DNA from: Altererythrobacter xiamenensis
Lineage (GTDB): Bacteria > Pseudomonadota > Alphaproteobacteria > Sphingomonadales > Sphingomonadaceae
Direction: 5' to 3'
Length of the DNA: 64,000 nt
Assembly: GCF_900177715.1 (NCBI RefSeq)
Contig: NZ_FXWG01000002.1
Coordinates: forward strand, 682,001-746,000
In this document: positions 51,669 to 60,276 of the stretch, in pieces
Position numbering within the stretch: the first letter of the stretch is position 1
Layout of the letters: every line of letters begins with the position of its first letter
Notes under the pieces: model-generated
The model's database searches: none
The model's input: the letters and a program-made list of their open reading frames with translations, nothing else
Told to the model about the DNA's origin: nothing
Made by a program: the position numbers and the translations under genes

Positions 51669-52178
51669 CTACCAGAACCGGCTGCCGGGAATGCCCTTGA
51701 ACGGGCCCGCTTCGTATCGGGAGATCCAGCCACCATAGAACTCGCCGGGCTGCGGTGTGATCTGCTCGCCATCGACAAGGCACTGATCGAGCGGGTCCGG
51801 ATAGAACGCCAGGTGATCGCGGATCGGTGCAAAGGCAGGGGTCGGCTGCGGGTAGCTCCACGCGACCGCTTCCAGCCGCTCACCATCGATCACCAGGTCC
51901 CAGTAATTCGCCTGCCCTTTCCACTCGCAGATGGTGCGCCGCGCATTGGGGGCGAGCAGCTCCATCGCGATGTCGCTCTGCGGGATGTAATAAGTCGGCG
52001 GGTGGCTCGTTTCGAGCGTGCGCCACGCCTGCTTGCTGTCGGCGATTGTCACTCCGCGGTGAATGATGCGGATATGGCGGTCGGTGGGTTCGGCAATGGC
52101 AGGGTGGGGATAGTCCCAGACGCTTTCCTGGCCGGGACCGACCAGGTCGGGTTCAGGATGGCCCGAGAACAGGCTCAC
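51669..52178 (-). CDS. DUF427 domain protein
   Basis: A 169-aa small beta-barrel-like protein. DUF427 hallmarks are RHIRIIHRGVTIADSKQAWR, PPTYYIPQSDI, TICEWKGQANYWDL and YPDPLDQCLVDGE. The function is unknown; it is typical of proteobacterial and actinobacterial genomes. It is 10 bp downstream of clpS in the same direction. Confidence 0.85.
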   Translation of the reverse strand: MSLFSGHPEPDLVGPGQESVWDYPHPAIAEPTDRHIRIIHRGVTIADSKQAWRTLETSHPPTYYIPQSDIAMELLAPNARRTICEWKGQANYWDLVIDGERLEAVAWSYPQPTPAFAPIRDHLAFYPDPLDQCLVDGEQITPQPGEFYGGWISRYEAGPFKGIPGSRFW

Positions 52179-52188
52179 GCCTTCGAAC

Positions 52189-52578
52189 CTACGCCTTTTC
52201 GAGCGTGCATTGCAGCGGGTGCTGGTTTTCGCGGGCGAAATCCATCACCTGGTTCACCTTGGTCTCGGCCACTTCATAAGGGAAGATGCCGCAGACCCCG
52301 ACGCCGCGCTGGTGGACGTGGAGCATGACGCGCGTGGCCTGCTCGAGATCCATCTGGAAGAACCGCTTGAGCACCATGACGACGAATTCCATCGGCGTGT
52401 AATCGTCGTTGAGCATCAGGACCTTGTACTGGCTCGGCTTCTTGGGGCGCGCCTTGGTCTTGGTCGCAATGCCAACGGCGCCGTCCGTATCCGAATCGCC
52501 GTCTTTCTTGTCAGCCATGCGGAAAGGTGCGCGCAGTTCGGCTGCCGGCGAAGGGAGGGTGGGGCGGTTATCGGTCAT
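52189..52578 (-). CDS. clpS: ClpS adaptor of the Clp protease
   Basis: A 129-aa N-degron adaptor that delivers substrates to ClpAP. The core is [20 protein letters not shown] and [20 protein letters not shown]. The start could be 52578 (MTDNRP) or 52518 (MADKKDGD); both leave a disordered N-terminal tail. No clpA is in the window. Confidence 0.92.
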   Translation of the reverse strand: MTDNRPTLPSPAAELRAPFRMADKKDGDSDTDGAVGIATKTKARPKKPSQYKVLMLNDDYTPMEFVVMVLKRFFQMDLEQATRVMLHVHQRGVGVCGIFPYEVAETKVNQVMDFARENQHPLQCTLEKA

Positions 52579-52703
52579 TGCAGGGTGCAATATCGTAAGG
52601 CTTGGCATGATCGCAAGATGCGAAAGTGCAGGTTAATTCCATGCCAACAACGCTCTGACGGCAATTCAACCTGCGCTGGCAGCATCCAGGAGCCCAAAAA
52701 GAT

Positions 52704-52736
52704 GAGCCGGACAGACCCATCGGGTCCGTCCGGCTC
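52704..52736 (-). terminator. terminator of the phasin gene
   Basis: The 15-bp stem GAGCCGGACAGACCC / GGGTCCGTCCGGCTC has one mismatch and loop ATC. On the minus strand it is followed by ATCTTTTT, about 70 bp downstream of the phasin stop. Confidence 0.75.
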
Positions 52737-52802
52737 GGGTTCGCTAACCGGGATAAAGGGAGAGAGGAGTTTTCCCGGCGTCGCTAACCTGACTGGTAAG
52801 CC

Positions 52803-53615
52803 TTAGGCGGCAGCCTTCGAGATCTTCTCGGCGGCAACGCTCATGCGGTTCGAAATCGGTGCAAACGCATCGTTGTAGAGCTTGAGAAGAGCTTCGGTGC
52901 GCTTCGAGCCGAAGGAAACGGCTGCGTCGAAGTTGCGGCGAGCGAGTTCGCCCTGAAGCTGCATGAGCTCGGTCGGCGACTTCACGGAGGCCATCTTCTT
53001 GACGTCCGCCGTCACGGTTTCGACGGCAGCCTTGCTGTTCGCAACGTCTTCCTTGACCAGGTCCTGGGCGCCCGAGAAGAAAACCTTGCCCGAAGCGACG
53101 ACGGCTTCGAGATTGGCCTTGTTGAACTCGGTGACTTCGCCAGCGAACTCGCCGGTCTTGGCATAGGCGCTCTTGAGGCGGCCCTGAACGTCGGCAGCCA
53201 TTTCCTTGGCAGCCTTGGTGTATTCGGTGGTTTTGGCTTTGGCCATGACGGTATCCTTGATCTTGGTAACGGGATTGGTTGAGGTCTTGGCAGCGGCCTT
53301 CGCCGACGCCTTCTTGGGGGCGGGCTTTTTCGCTGCAGTCTTTTTCGGCGCAGCCTTCTTGGCCACTGCCTTCTTCTTCGGCGCGGCCTTCTTGGCTACT
53401 GCCTTCTTCTTGGGAGCGGGCTTAGCCTTCGGCGCAGCCTTCTTGGCCGGAGCCTCGACGGCCTTCTCGACGGCTTCGAGCTTCACGTCGGCCTTGGGCG
53501 CGTCGGCTTCGACAGCCTTTTCGACAGCCTTCTCGCTCACATTGCTCTTTGCAGCAGCTTCGGCATAGGCCTTCTCTGCAGCGGCATCGATCTTCGATTT
53601 GGCATCGTCTGCCAT
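52803..53615 (-). CDS. phasin with histone-H1-like Ala/Lys/Pro-rich domain
   Basis: A 270-aa polyhydroxyalkanoate granule protein. The C-terminal half (about 130-270) is a phasin_2-type helical domain (FNKANLEAVVASGKVFFSGA, TELMQLQGELARRNFDAAVS). Residues about 57-115 are almost entirely Ala/Lys/Pro repeats (AAPKKKAVAKKAAPKKKAVA and similar) like PhaF of Pseudomonas or histone H1 tails, which bind DNA and tether granules to the nucleoid. The start at 53615 (MADDAK) is preferred. Two TGCAGTGCACAAAA-type operators precede the gene. Confidence 0.88.
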   Translation of the reverse strand: MADDAKSKIDAAAEKAYAEAAAKSNVSEKAVEKAVEADAPKADVKLEAVEKAVEAPAKKAAPKAKPAPKKKAVAKKAAPKKKAVAKKAAPKKTAAKKPAPKKASAKAAAKTSTNPVTKIKDTVMAKAKTTEYTKAAKEMAADVQGRLKSAYAKTGEFAGEVTEFNKANLEAVVASGKVFFSGAQDLVKEDVANSKAAVETVTADVKKMASVKSPTELMQLQGELARRNFDAAVSFGSKRTEALLKLYNDAFAPISNRMSVAAEKISKAAA

Positions 53616-53632
53616 GGGAACCTCACTTCGTG

Positions 53633-53647
53633 TTGCAGTGCACAAAA
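53633..53647. promoter_or_regulatory. PhaR-type operator candidate, proximal copy
   Basis: TTGCAGTGCACAAAA lies 18 bp upstream of the phasin start. It shares TGCAGTGCACAAAA with the palindrome at 53676-53696, in the same orientation. TGCA-rich sites near phasin genes are the known targets of the PHA-responsive repressor PhaR, so this is inferred from motif and place. Confidence 0.45.
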
Positions 53648-53675
53648 TAGATATTGCAAGCGCGAAGTCAAGGGT

Positions 53676-53696
53676 TTTTTGTGCAGTGCACAAAAA
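53676..53696. promoter_or_regulatory. PhaR-type operator candidate, perfect 21-bp palindrome
   Basis: TTTTTGTGCAGTGCACAAAAA is a perfect palindrome around a central G, between the phaC stop and the phasin start. It is the stronger of two related sites. Confidence 0.55.
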
Positions 53697-53723
53697 TGGA
53701 GGATTAGACGCTATTCCAGCAGG

Positions 53724-55643
53724 TTAGCGCGTTTTGACGTAGCGGCCGGGCGCATCTTCGATAACATTATCGCCCTTTCCGCCCGGCTTTCTCTTGCCAG
53801 TTGCAGGGACCGTGGCATCGTCGAGGTCCTTCAGCCAGTCGAGCCAGTGCGGCCACCAGCTGCCGGGGTGCTCTTCGGCGCCTTCCTTGAACTCTTCGAG
53901 CGAGGAAGCGCCGCTGTCGCCGGTCCAGTACTGGTACTTGTTGGCGGCGGGCGGATTGACCACGCCTGCGATATGGCCCGACCCCGCCAACAGGAAGGTG
54001 GTCGGCCCCTTGAAATGGTTCGTGGCTCGCCAGACGCTTGCAGCAGGCGCGATGTGATCTTCCTTGCCTGCCTGGATATAGGCAGGCGTCTCGATCTTGG
54101 TGAGATCGATCGGCGTGCCATCGGCACTCAGCGCATCGGGCTGGACCAGCTTGTTGTCGCGATAGAGATCGCGCAGGTAATCCCTATGCCACTTGGCGGG
54201 CAGATTGGTGACGTCGCCGTTCCAGTGGAGCAGGTCGAACGCCGGATAGTCCTCGCCAAGCAGGTAATTGTTGACGACGTAGTTCCAGATCAGGTCTTTC
54301 CCGCGCAGCGAATTGAAGGTCGCTGCCAGATAGCGCCCGTCGAGATAGCCGTCGTGGGAGAGATTCCCGATCATCTCCAGTTGGCCGTCGTCGATGAAAT
54401 GCTTGAGCTCGCCGCTCTTCTCGAAATCGACCTGCGCGGTGAAGAAGGTCGCGCTCTTGACCTTGTCGGCTTCCTCTCGGCGGGCAAGGATCGCCAGCGT
54501 CGCGGCGAGCGTCGTCCCTGCAACGCAATAGCCGATCGTGTGGACGGCAGGAACCTTCAGCCGGTCGCGGACATGGTCGATCGCCTCGATCTGGGAACGG
54601 ATGTAATCGTCCCACACCACGTCCTTCATGCTGGAATCGGCGGACTTCCAGCTGACCACGAAAACGCTGATGCCCTGATCCACGGCCCACTTGATGAAGC
54701 TTTTCTGCGGGGTGAGGTCGAGGATGTAGAAGCGGTTGATCCAAGGCGGGAAGATCACCAGCGGCACCTCGAGCACATCCTTGGTCGAGGGGCTGTATTG
54801 CACGAGCTGGTAGAGCGGCGTTTCATGCACCACCTTGCCCGGCGTCGCCGCGAGGTTCTCGCCCAGCGTGAAGGCATTGGCATCGGTATGGGTCAGCTGG
54901 CCGCGCTTCAGGTCGTTGATGAGGTGGCGCATCCCCTTCACCAGGTTCTGCCCCTTGGTTTCCATCGTGCGTTTCAGCACGACAGGATTGGTCATGATGA
55001 AGTTATCAGGGCTCATCGCCTCGACCAGCGAGGTCGTCGCGAACTCGAGCTGCTTCTTCTCTTCTGCCCCGATGCCTTTCATCTCCTTCGCCGCGGTAAC
55101 GAAATATTCCGCCAGCATCAGATAGGTCTGGTGGAGGAGGGCAAAGGCAGGGTTTTCCTTCCACGCCGGATCGGCAAAGCGGCGGTCCTTGCGCGGCAGT
55201 TCGGGCGTCTCCGCCTGCTCTCCCTGGGCGCCGGGCAGGAAGCTGCTGAAAACGCTCTGCCAGACCTGCATCGCGTCGGTGGCGAACTTCTGGGACGCTG
55301 CAAGCGGGGCGGTGGGCATCTGCTTCGCCATCCCCTGCATCATCACCATCCATTGTGCCGGATCGAACGCATTGGCCTTGTTCGCGGCCTCGCCTGCCTT
55401 TTCCTGCGCGAACTCGAGCCACATTGCCTGAAGCTCCTGCGCGGTCTTCGCCCATTCGGCGAGATCGGCCGGGTCCATCGCTCCCAGGTCACCCATGTCC
55501 GGCATGGCCCCCTGGGCCATTGTCCCGAATCCCTTGGGCGCCATCTGCCCCATCATTTCGCGCATCGCTTCGCCCTGCATGTCGAAGAAAGCGCGGAAGG
55601 GTTCGGTCTGCTGGTTCCAGGAGTTACCGGGGTCGTCGGCCAT
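53724..55643 (-). CDS. phaC: class I poly(3-hydroxyalkanoate) synthase
   Basis: A 639-aa PhaC that polymerises 3-hydroxyacyl-CoA into PHA. The N-terminal family domain contains DRRFADPAWKENPAFALL. The catalytic alpha/beta-hydrolase domain has the lipase-like box GYCVAGT with the nucleophile Cys, an Asp (DGTPIDLTKIETPAYIQAGK region) and the His in AGSGHIAGVVNPP. It lies upstream of the phasin gene in the same direction, with PhaR-type sites between them. Confidence 0.95.
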   Translation of the reverse strand: MADDPGNSWNQQTEPFRAFFDMQGEAMREMMGQMAPKGFGTMAQGAMPDMGDLGAMDPADLAEWAKTAQELQAMWLEFAQEKAGEAANKANAFDPAQWMVMMQGMAKQMPTAPLAASQKFATDAMQVWQSVFSSFLPGAQGEQAETPELPRKDRRFADPAWKENPAFALLHQTYLMLAEYFVTAAKEMKGIGAEEKKQLEFATTSLVEAMSPDNFIMTNPVVLKRTMETKGQNLVKGMRHLINDLKRGQLTHTDANAFTLGENLAATPGKVVHETPLYQLVQYSPSTKDVLEVPLVIFPPWINRFYILDLTPQKSFIKWAVDQGISVFVVSWKSADSSMKDVVWDDYIRSQIEAIDHVRDRLKVPAVHTIGYCVAGTTLAATLAILARREEADKVKSATFFTAQVDFEKSGELKHFIDDGQLEMIGNLSHDGYLDGRYLAATFNSLRGKDLIWNYVVNNYLLGEDYPAFDLLHWNGDVTNLPAKWHRDYLRDLYRDNKLVQPDALSADGTPIDLTKIETPAYIQAGKEDHIAPAASVWRATNHFKGPTTFLLAGSGHIAGVVNPPAANKYQYWTGDSGASSLEEFKEGAEEHPGSWWPHWLDWLKDLDDATVPATGKRKPGGKGDNVIEDAPGRYVKTR

Positions 55644-55771
55644 GTCTGTGCTTCTCTTTGGTCGCTAAACTTTGCTGCGATAGCGAAAATGGGTTTTCCC
55701 TGCACCTGATATATGCGTAGATTCATTCCCGGCCGGGCTGTTCCGGCAGAAAACAGAACGCAAAGGTACCC

Positions 55772-56971
55772 ATGGATCCCGATTTCTACCGCATGAGACG
55801 CTTGCCGCCCTATGTCATCGCAGAGGTAAACGCGATGCGACATGCAGCACGTCAGGCGGGCGAAGACATCATCGATCTGGGCATGGGCAACCCCGACCAT
55901 CCGCCGCCCCAGCATGTGATCGACAAGCTGTGCGAAGTCGCGCAGAAGCCCGATGCGCATGGCTATTCGCAGTCGCGCGGCATCCCGGGCCTCCGCCGCG
56001 CGCAGGCGAATTATTACGAGCGGCGCTTCGATGTCGAGCTCGACCCCGAGCGCGAAGTGGTCGTCACCATGGGATCGAAGGAAGGCCTCGCCAGCCTCGC
56101 CAATGCGATCATCGCACCGGGCGATGTCGTGCTGGCGCCCAATCCTTCCTACCCGATCCACACCTTCGGCTTCATCATCGCCGGCGCGACGATTCGGTCC
56201 GTCCCGACGACGCCCGATAACGAATACTGGCGTGCGCTCGAAAGCGCGATGGCCTTCACCGTGCCGCGGCCGAGCGTGCTGGTCGTCAACTATCCGTCCA
56301 ATCCCACCGCCGAGGTGGTGGACCTTGCCTTCTACGAGCGGCTCGTCGCCTGGGCGCGCGAGAACAAGGTCTGGGTCCTGTCCGACCTCGCCTATTCCGA
56401 GCTCTATTTCGACGGCAACCCGACCCCTTCGATCCTGCAGGTACCCGGAGCCAAGGACATCGCGGTCGAGTTCACGAGCATGAGCAAGACCTATTCGATG
56501 GCCGGCTGGCGCATGGGATTTGCAGCAGGCAATCCGCAGCTGATCGCAGCCATGACGCGTGTGAAGAGCTATCTCGATTACGGTGCCTTTACACCGATCC
56601 AGGCGGCGGCCTGCGCCGCGCTTAACGGTCCGCAGGACGTGGTCGAGGAAAACCGCCAGCGCTATCACAAGCGCCGCGACGTCATGGTCGAAGCATTTGG
56701 CCGCGCTGGCTGGGATATTCCCGCCCCGCCTGCCTCGATGTTCGCATGGGCACCGCTTCCGCCTGCATTGAAGGAAATGGGCAGCCTGCAATTCTCGAAG
56801 GACCTGCTCACCCATGCCAAGGTCGCGGTCGCCCCGGGCGTGGGATATGGCGAGCAGGGCGAAGGCTATGTGCGAATCGCCATGGTCGAAAACGAGCAGC
56901 GCCTCAGACAGGCGGCGCGAAACGTTAAGCGCTATCTCTCGTCACTCGGAATCAACAGTTCCGCTGCATAA
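55772..56971 (+). CDS. class I aminotransferase, AlaC-like
   Basis: A 399-aa PLP-dependent aminotransferase of the AlaC/LL-DAP-aminotransferase-like group, probably transferring amino groups between alanine and 2-oxoglutarate. Motifs are DLGMGNPDHPPP, YSQSRGIPGLRRA, VLVVNYPSNPTAEV, DLAYSELYFDG, the PLP lysine in SMSKTYSMAGWRMGF and the C-terminal Arg in YVRIAMVENEQRL. It is divergent from phaC. Confidence 0.9.
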   Translation: MDPDFYRMRRLPPYVIAEVNAMRHAARQAGEDIIDLGMGNPDHPPPQHVIDKLCEVAQKPDAHGYSQSRGIPGLRRAQANYYERRFDVELDPEREVVVTMGSKEGLASLANAIIAPGDVVLAPNPSYPIHTFGFIIAGATIRSVPTTPDNEYWRALESAMAFTVPRPSVLVVNYPSNPTAEVVDLAFYERLVAWARENKVWVLSDLAYSELYFDGNPTPSILQVPGAKDIAVEFTSMSKTYSMAGWRMGFAAGNPQLIAAMTRVKSYLDYGAFTPIQAAACAALNGPQDVVEENRQRYHKRRDVMVEAFGRAGWDIPAPPASMFAWAPLPPALKEMGSLQFSKDLLTHAKVAVAPGVGYGEQGEGYVRIAMVENEQRLRQAARNVKRYLSSLGINSSAA

Positions 56972-57070
56972 TCAGGGCCTTCGCAAACTTGACTTGCAAC
57001 TCATCGATTTGACGGAGCCATTTGCGTTATTATCCGTTAACATCAACATTGATGGCTAATGGAGTGTCCA

Positions 57071-57628
57071 ATGAGTAGTGGAGCCGCGCGGCCGCTCACC
57101 GAGCGTCAGCGTGCGGTGATGGAGCGGATTGACCGGCGAGTGCCAATCAAGGTCATCGCGAACGAACTGAGTGTTTCCGAAACGCGCATCAATCAGCACA
57201 TCCGTGCGCTCAAGGATATTTATGACGCAGCCAGCCTTAACGAGCTGGTTGAGACCTACAGGGCTGCTGAAGGGCTTGATGAAACCTCTGATGAAGCCTT
57301 CAGCAATTCTGTATACACTAAAAATCAGGTCGAAGATAAGCCTCATGGGGGCAAGGATCATGGCCGGGTCGACTTGGGCGAGATCGTGTTCAGCGATGCC
57401 TTGCCCTTCGATCGGGTCGCTCCGTGGGAGCCCCTGACCGAACCGAGAGTCGTCCCCGGGGTGCTCGATGGCGACCATGCCGTCCTCCTACGCCTCGCGG
57501 TCATTATCGGGATCGCCTTCGGCATCCTGGCGGCAGTCGTCCTCATGGTGACGGCGGCCATGGCGATCAGCGAGGCTCTGGACGACAAGGCCACCATCCC
57601 CGTGGATTATACGCAACCTGCCAGCTGA
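57071..57628 (+). CDS. LuxR-type HTH protein with C-terminal membrane helix
   Basis: A 185-aa protein. A LuxR/GerE-type HTH at the N-terminus (TERQRAVMERIDRR, then IKVIANELSVSETRINQHIR) is followed by an unstructured linker and one hydrophobic segment (about residues 138-168, LLRLAVIIGIAFGILAAVVLM). A membrane-tethered regulator is the likely architecture. The start at 57071 has GGAG just upstream; 57059 is also an ATG. It is the first of five closely spaced plus-strand genes (57071-59337). The target and signal are unknown. Confidence 0.75.
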   Translation: MSSGAARPLTERQRAVMERIDRRVPIKVIANELSVSETRINQHIRALKDIYDAASLNELVETYRAAEGLDETSDEAFSNSVYTKNQVEDKPHGGKDHGRVDLGEIVFSDALPFDRVAPWEPLTEPRVVPGVLDGDHAVLLRLAVIIGIAFGILAAVVLMVTAAMAISEALDDKATIPVDYTQPAS

Positions 57629-57652
57629 GCGCGGCGGGTGAGGAGTTCACCC

Positions 57653-58000
57653 ATGTCCGATCGGGTCCTTGACGACGCATACAACATCAAGAAGCTCATG
57701 CGCGAAGCCGAAGCGCTTGCCGACGAATCCATGCTGGCCTTCGCCCGGCTGAAGCAGGCGATGCTGGCCGCAAGGCTCAACCCTGCCGTCGAAGTTCACA
57801 CCGGCCAGCGCGCCCTGATGCGGCTCAACGAAGCCGAGAACCAGGCCATGGCGATGTCGACCAACCTGCTGCGCGTCCATGATGAGCTGAGCAAGGTCGC
57901 CGGTATCTACGCGGCTAACGACGATGGCGTTCCGACGGAGATTCCCGAGGCCAGCATTGCGCGGAAAAAGACCGATGCCGAAGAGAGCATTGTCGTCTAG
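57653..58000 (+). CDS. uncharacterised 115-aa helical protein
   Basis: A 115-aa soluble, predicted all-helical protein without recognisable domains (KKLMREAEALADESMLAFAR, EAENQAMAMSTNLLRVHDEL). A ribosome site (AGGAGT) lies upstream of the ATG at 57653. It lies 24 bp after the LuxR-type gene, so it is probably co-transcribed. I do not recognise the family. Confidence 0.6.
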   Translation: MSDRVLDDAYNIKKLMREAEALADESMLAFARLKQAMLAARLNPAVEVHTGQRALMRLNEAENQAMAMSTNLLRVHDELSKVAGIYAANDDGVPTEIPEASIARKKTDAEESIVV

Positions 58001-58009
58001 ATCGACAGC

Positions 58010-58519
58010 ATGCTTGCGGCAATTCTGGAATACCGTGCCGAGGTGCAAATGGTTGCAGCCTGGGTCCTTTGTCTCTGCGCCCTGAAATGGGGCGGAGGTC
58101 CGGAGCGCTGGGTTGCAATCGTTTGGCTCTCGGTGTTCGAGATCGTCCACCGCGGCTATCACCTGCTGTGGGAGCCGGTCTTTCGCGTCGATCAGTTCGA
58201 TACCTTTCATGCGGCGATGGACCTCGCCGCAGGCCTCGGTTTTCTTGTTATCGCCCTACAGGCAAATCGGCTTTTCACGCTCTGGATTGCGTCATTCCAA
58301 CTCATTTCGTTCAGCGCGCATCTTGCCCGGGGGATGGTCGATGAAATCACTCCAATCGCTTACGCCTTTCTCGTGATCGCACCGTCCTATTTCCAGCTGG
58401 CCATCCTTGGCGGCGGCCTCATCGCCCATGTGCGGCGGAAGAAGGAGTTCGGCGAATATCGTGACTGGCGAGGATCGGATTATGGCGCTGCCTCGCCGTT
58501 CGCCCAGCGAACCCGATAG
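58010..58519 (+). CDS. uncharacterised multi-helix membrane protein
   Basis: A 169-aa protein with four or five hydrophobic helices (VQMVAAWVLCLCALKW; WVAIVWLSVFEIVHRGYHLL; LAAGLGFLVIALQANRLFTL; IAYAFLVIAPSYFQLAIL) and a basic cytoplasmic C-terminus. No known family is recognised. It starts 9 bp after the previous stop. Conserved-looking His and Arg residues within helices (VHRGYH) could be functional. Confidence 0.6.
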   Translation: MLAAILEYRAEVQMVAAWVLCLCALKWGGGPERWVAIVWLSVFEIVHRGYHLLWEPVFRVDQFDTFHAAMDLAAGLGFLVIALQANRLFTLWIASFQLISFSAHLARGMVDEITPIAYAFLVIAPSYFQLAILGGGLIAHVRRKKEFGEYRDWRGSDYGAASPFAQRTR

Positions 58520-58543
58520 TCGGCCAAGGGCAGGAAGGACCGC

Positions 58544-58951
58544 ATGAACGCTCCCTTTCAAGCTCAAGCGCGCAGCTTTGCACGCGAATCCACGGTTGCG
58601 CGATATCTGTGCGATCTGTTCAGGGATCACGGCCTGGGTCGGGAGCATTTCTACGCGATCTTTCTGGATGGAGAGCGCAGGTATCTGGGAGATCGTTTCG
58701 TGCGGGGGGAAGGGGTCGCAGCGCTGCAATTGCGCGCACGGGAAATACTGGCCCAAGGCCTGCTACTCGAAGCTCGCGGCCTGATCATAGCGCATAACCA
58801 TCCCTCGGGAATATGCAGGCCCAGTCACGAAGATCTGCGCGCAACGAAAAAACTTTCCGAAATTGCTTGCGCACTTGATATAGAACTTATGGATCATTTA
58901 ATTATTACAAGGGATTGCGTGTATTCCATTCGCGCAGGGGGGGAATTGTGA
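58544..58951 (+). CDS. RadC-like JAMM/MPN+ domain protein, short form
   Basis: A 135-aa JAB1/MPN+ domain protein. The zinc-binding motif is IIAHNHPSGICRPSHED, with the Glu from REILAQG... upstream. Unlike full RadC (about 220 aa) it lacks the N-terminal helix-hairpin-helix. The function of RadC-like proteins is not established; DNA repair is a historic, doubtful label. The GC content drops at its 3' end. Its stop overlaps the next GTG start. Confidence 0.75.
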   Translation: MNAPFQAQARSFARESTVARYLCDLFRDHGLGREHFYAIFLDGERRYLGDRFVRGEGVAALQLRAREILAQGLLLEARGLIIAHNHPSGICRPSHEDLRATKKLSEIACALDIELMDHLIITRDCVYSIRAGGEL

Positions 58952-59337
58952 AGGCGTTACCGTTGAATATTGCGAAGCCCGAAAGCGAGGAAATGATCCC
59001 GCGCTTTCGCGAGGCTGGCGACTTGACCCTCGACCTGTTTCATCGCGATGGGCGAGTGGAGGACCGCTGGCTCGGCTTGCATCCACGCGAGTTCGAACTG
59101 CTCTGGAGGCTGGTGCAGGACGTTGGTACGCCCGTGACCCGCAAGCAGTTGCTGGTCGATGTCTGGCGGATCAACCATGAGCCGGAAACCAACAGCGTCG
59201 CCGTCCATGTCGCCCGCGTTCGCGGCAAGCTCGCGCGGCTGGGTCTGGAAAACATCGTCCTGACCCATCCAGAGGGCGGCTATTACATCGATGCGCCCGC
59301 GGGACCGAGCAGCTTCCGCTTCAGCAATGCCGATTGA
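58948..59337 (+). CDS. stand-alone winged-helix (OmpR-type effector domain) protein
   Basis: A 129-aa protein starting with GTG at 58948 (GTGA overlap with the RadC-like stop, GGGGGGAAT upstream). It is essentially a lone Trans_reg_C domain (HPREFELLWRLVQDVGTPVTR, NSVAVHVARVRGKLARLGL and the wing HPEGGYYIDAP) with no receiver. It should bind DNA. It closes the five-gene cluster. The in-frame ATG/GTG choices upstream (58915) would run through the RadC-like gene. Confidence 0.72.
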   Translation: MKALPLNIAKPESEEMIPRFREAGDLTLDLFHRDGRVEDRWLGLHPREFELLWRLVQDVGTPVTRKQLLVDVWRINHEPETNSVAVHVARVRGKLARLGLENIVLTHPEGGYYIDAPAGPSSFRFSNAD

Positions 59338-59455
59338 ACTGCGTGGGCATTGTCCGCGATTTCGGGAGGCGTCATTTCGATAGGCATCACCTGTCTGGAC
59401 AGCAGGGCGAGCATCCTTCACTTTATTCGCGAGAGTGAAGAAGGATCGATTCATA

Positions 59456-60262
59456 ATGACCATGACACCCAACGATCGTGTTGCGATCGACCTTGGCGAA
59501 GACGGCGTAGCGCAGGTTCGTTTCACGCGCGCCGACAAGATGAACGCCCTCGATCATGAGATGTTCGAACGGATCATCGAAGCAGGTCACGTCTTGCACA
59601 AGATGAAGGGCGTTCGCGTCGTCGTCCTTTCGGGCGAGGGCAGGGCATTCTGCGCCGGCCTCGATCTCTCCAACTTCGCGCGCAAGCCATCCCCCGATGA
59701 GCCGGACCTGACCGAGCGCACGCATGGCAACGCCAACCGCGCGCAGCAGGCCGCGATGGTATGGCGCAAGCTTCCGGTCCCCGTCATCGCGGCGGTGCAT
59801 GGCGTATGCTTCGGCGGCGGCCTGCAGATCGCAAGCGGCGCGGACATTCGCGTGGTCCATCCCGAAACGCGCATGGCAATCATGGAACTGAAATGGGGCC
59901 TCGTCCCCGATATGGGCGGCTATGCCCTGTGGCGCGGCCTTGTGCGTGACGATGTCCTGCGCGAGCTGGTCTATACCAATCGCGAGTTCACCGGAGCGGA
60001 GGCCAAGGAGATCGGCCTCGCCACCTTTGTCGAAGACGATCCGCTGGCGCGGGCTACTGCAATCGCTTCGGAAATCGCAAACCGCAATCCGCATGCGATT
60101 CGCGCGGCCAAGCGCCTTCATGCAGGCATGACTGACCGCGATACCGATGCGATCCTGCTCGAAGAAAGCATCGAGCAGCACGCCATCATGCGCAGCAAGA
60201 ACCAGGTCGAAGCCGTGATGGCCGGCATGGAAAAACGCGCGCCTGCCTTCGACGACGTGTAA
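59456..60262 (+). CDS. enoyl-CoA hydratase / crotonase-family protein
   Basis: A 268-aa crotonase. The oxyanion-hole segments are SGEGRAFCAGLDLSNF and AVHGVCFGGGLQIASGADIR, with ELKWGLVPDMGGY as the usual next block. The two catalytic Glu of classic hydratases are not obvious, and the pattern is nearer to the enoyl-CoA isomerase/hydratase group acting in fatty acid or branched-acid breakdown. The start at 59456 has GAAGGA upstream. Confidence 0.85.
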   Translation: MTMTPNDRVAIDLGEDGVAQVRFTRADKMNALDHEMFERIIEAGHVLHKMKGVRVVVLSGEGRAFCAGLDLSNFARKPSPDEPDLTERTHGNANRAQQAAMVWRKLPVPVIAAVHGVCFGGGLQIASGADIRVVHPETRMAIMELKWGLVPDMGGYALWRGLVRDDVLRELVYTNREFTGAEAKEIGLATFVEDDPLARATAIASEIANRNPHAIRAAKRLHAGMTDRDTDAILLEESIEQHAIMRSKNQVEAVMAGMEKRAPAFDDV

Positions 60263-60276
60263 TTCAGGCGCTTAAC

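Noticed and set aside
53290..53470. Repeated 15-30 bp units that resemble a repeat array
   Set aside because: They are codons of the Ala/Lys/Pro-rich phasin domain, not a CRISPR or intergenic repeat.
53679..55709. 676-aa plus-strand ORF
   Set aside because: Antisense to phaC, which has an intact catalytic box and family-wide match.
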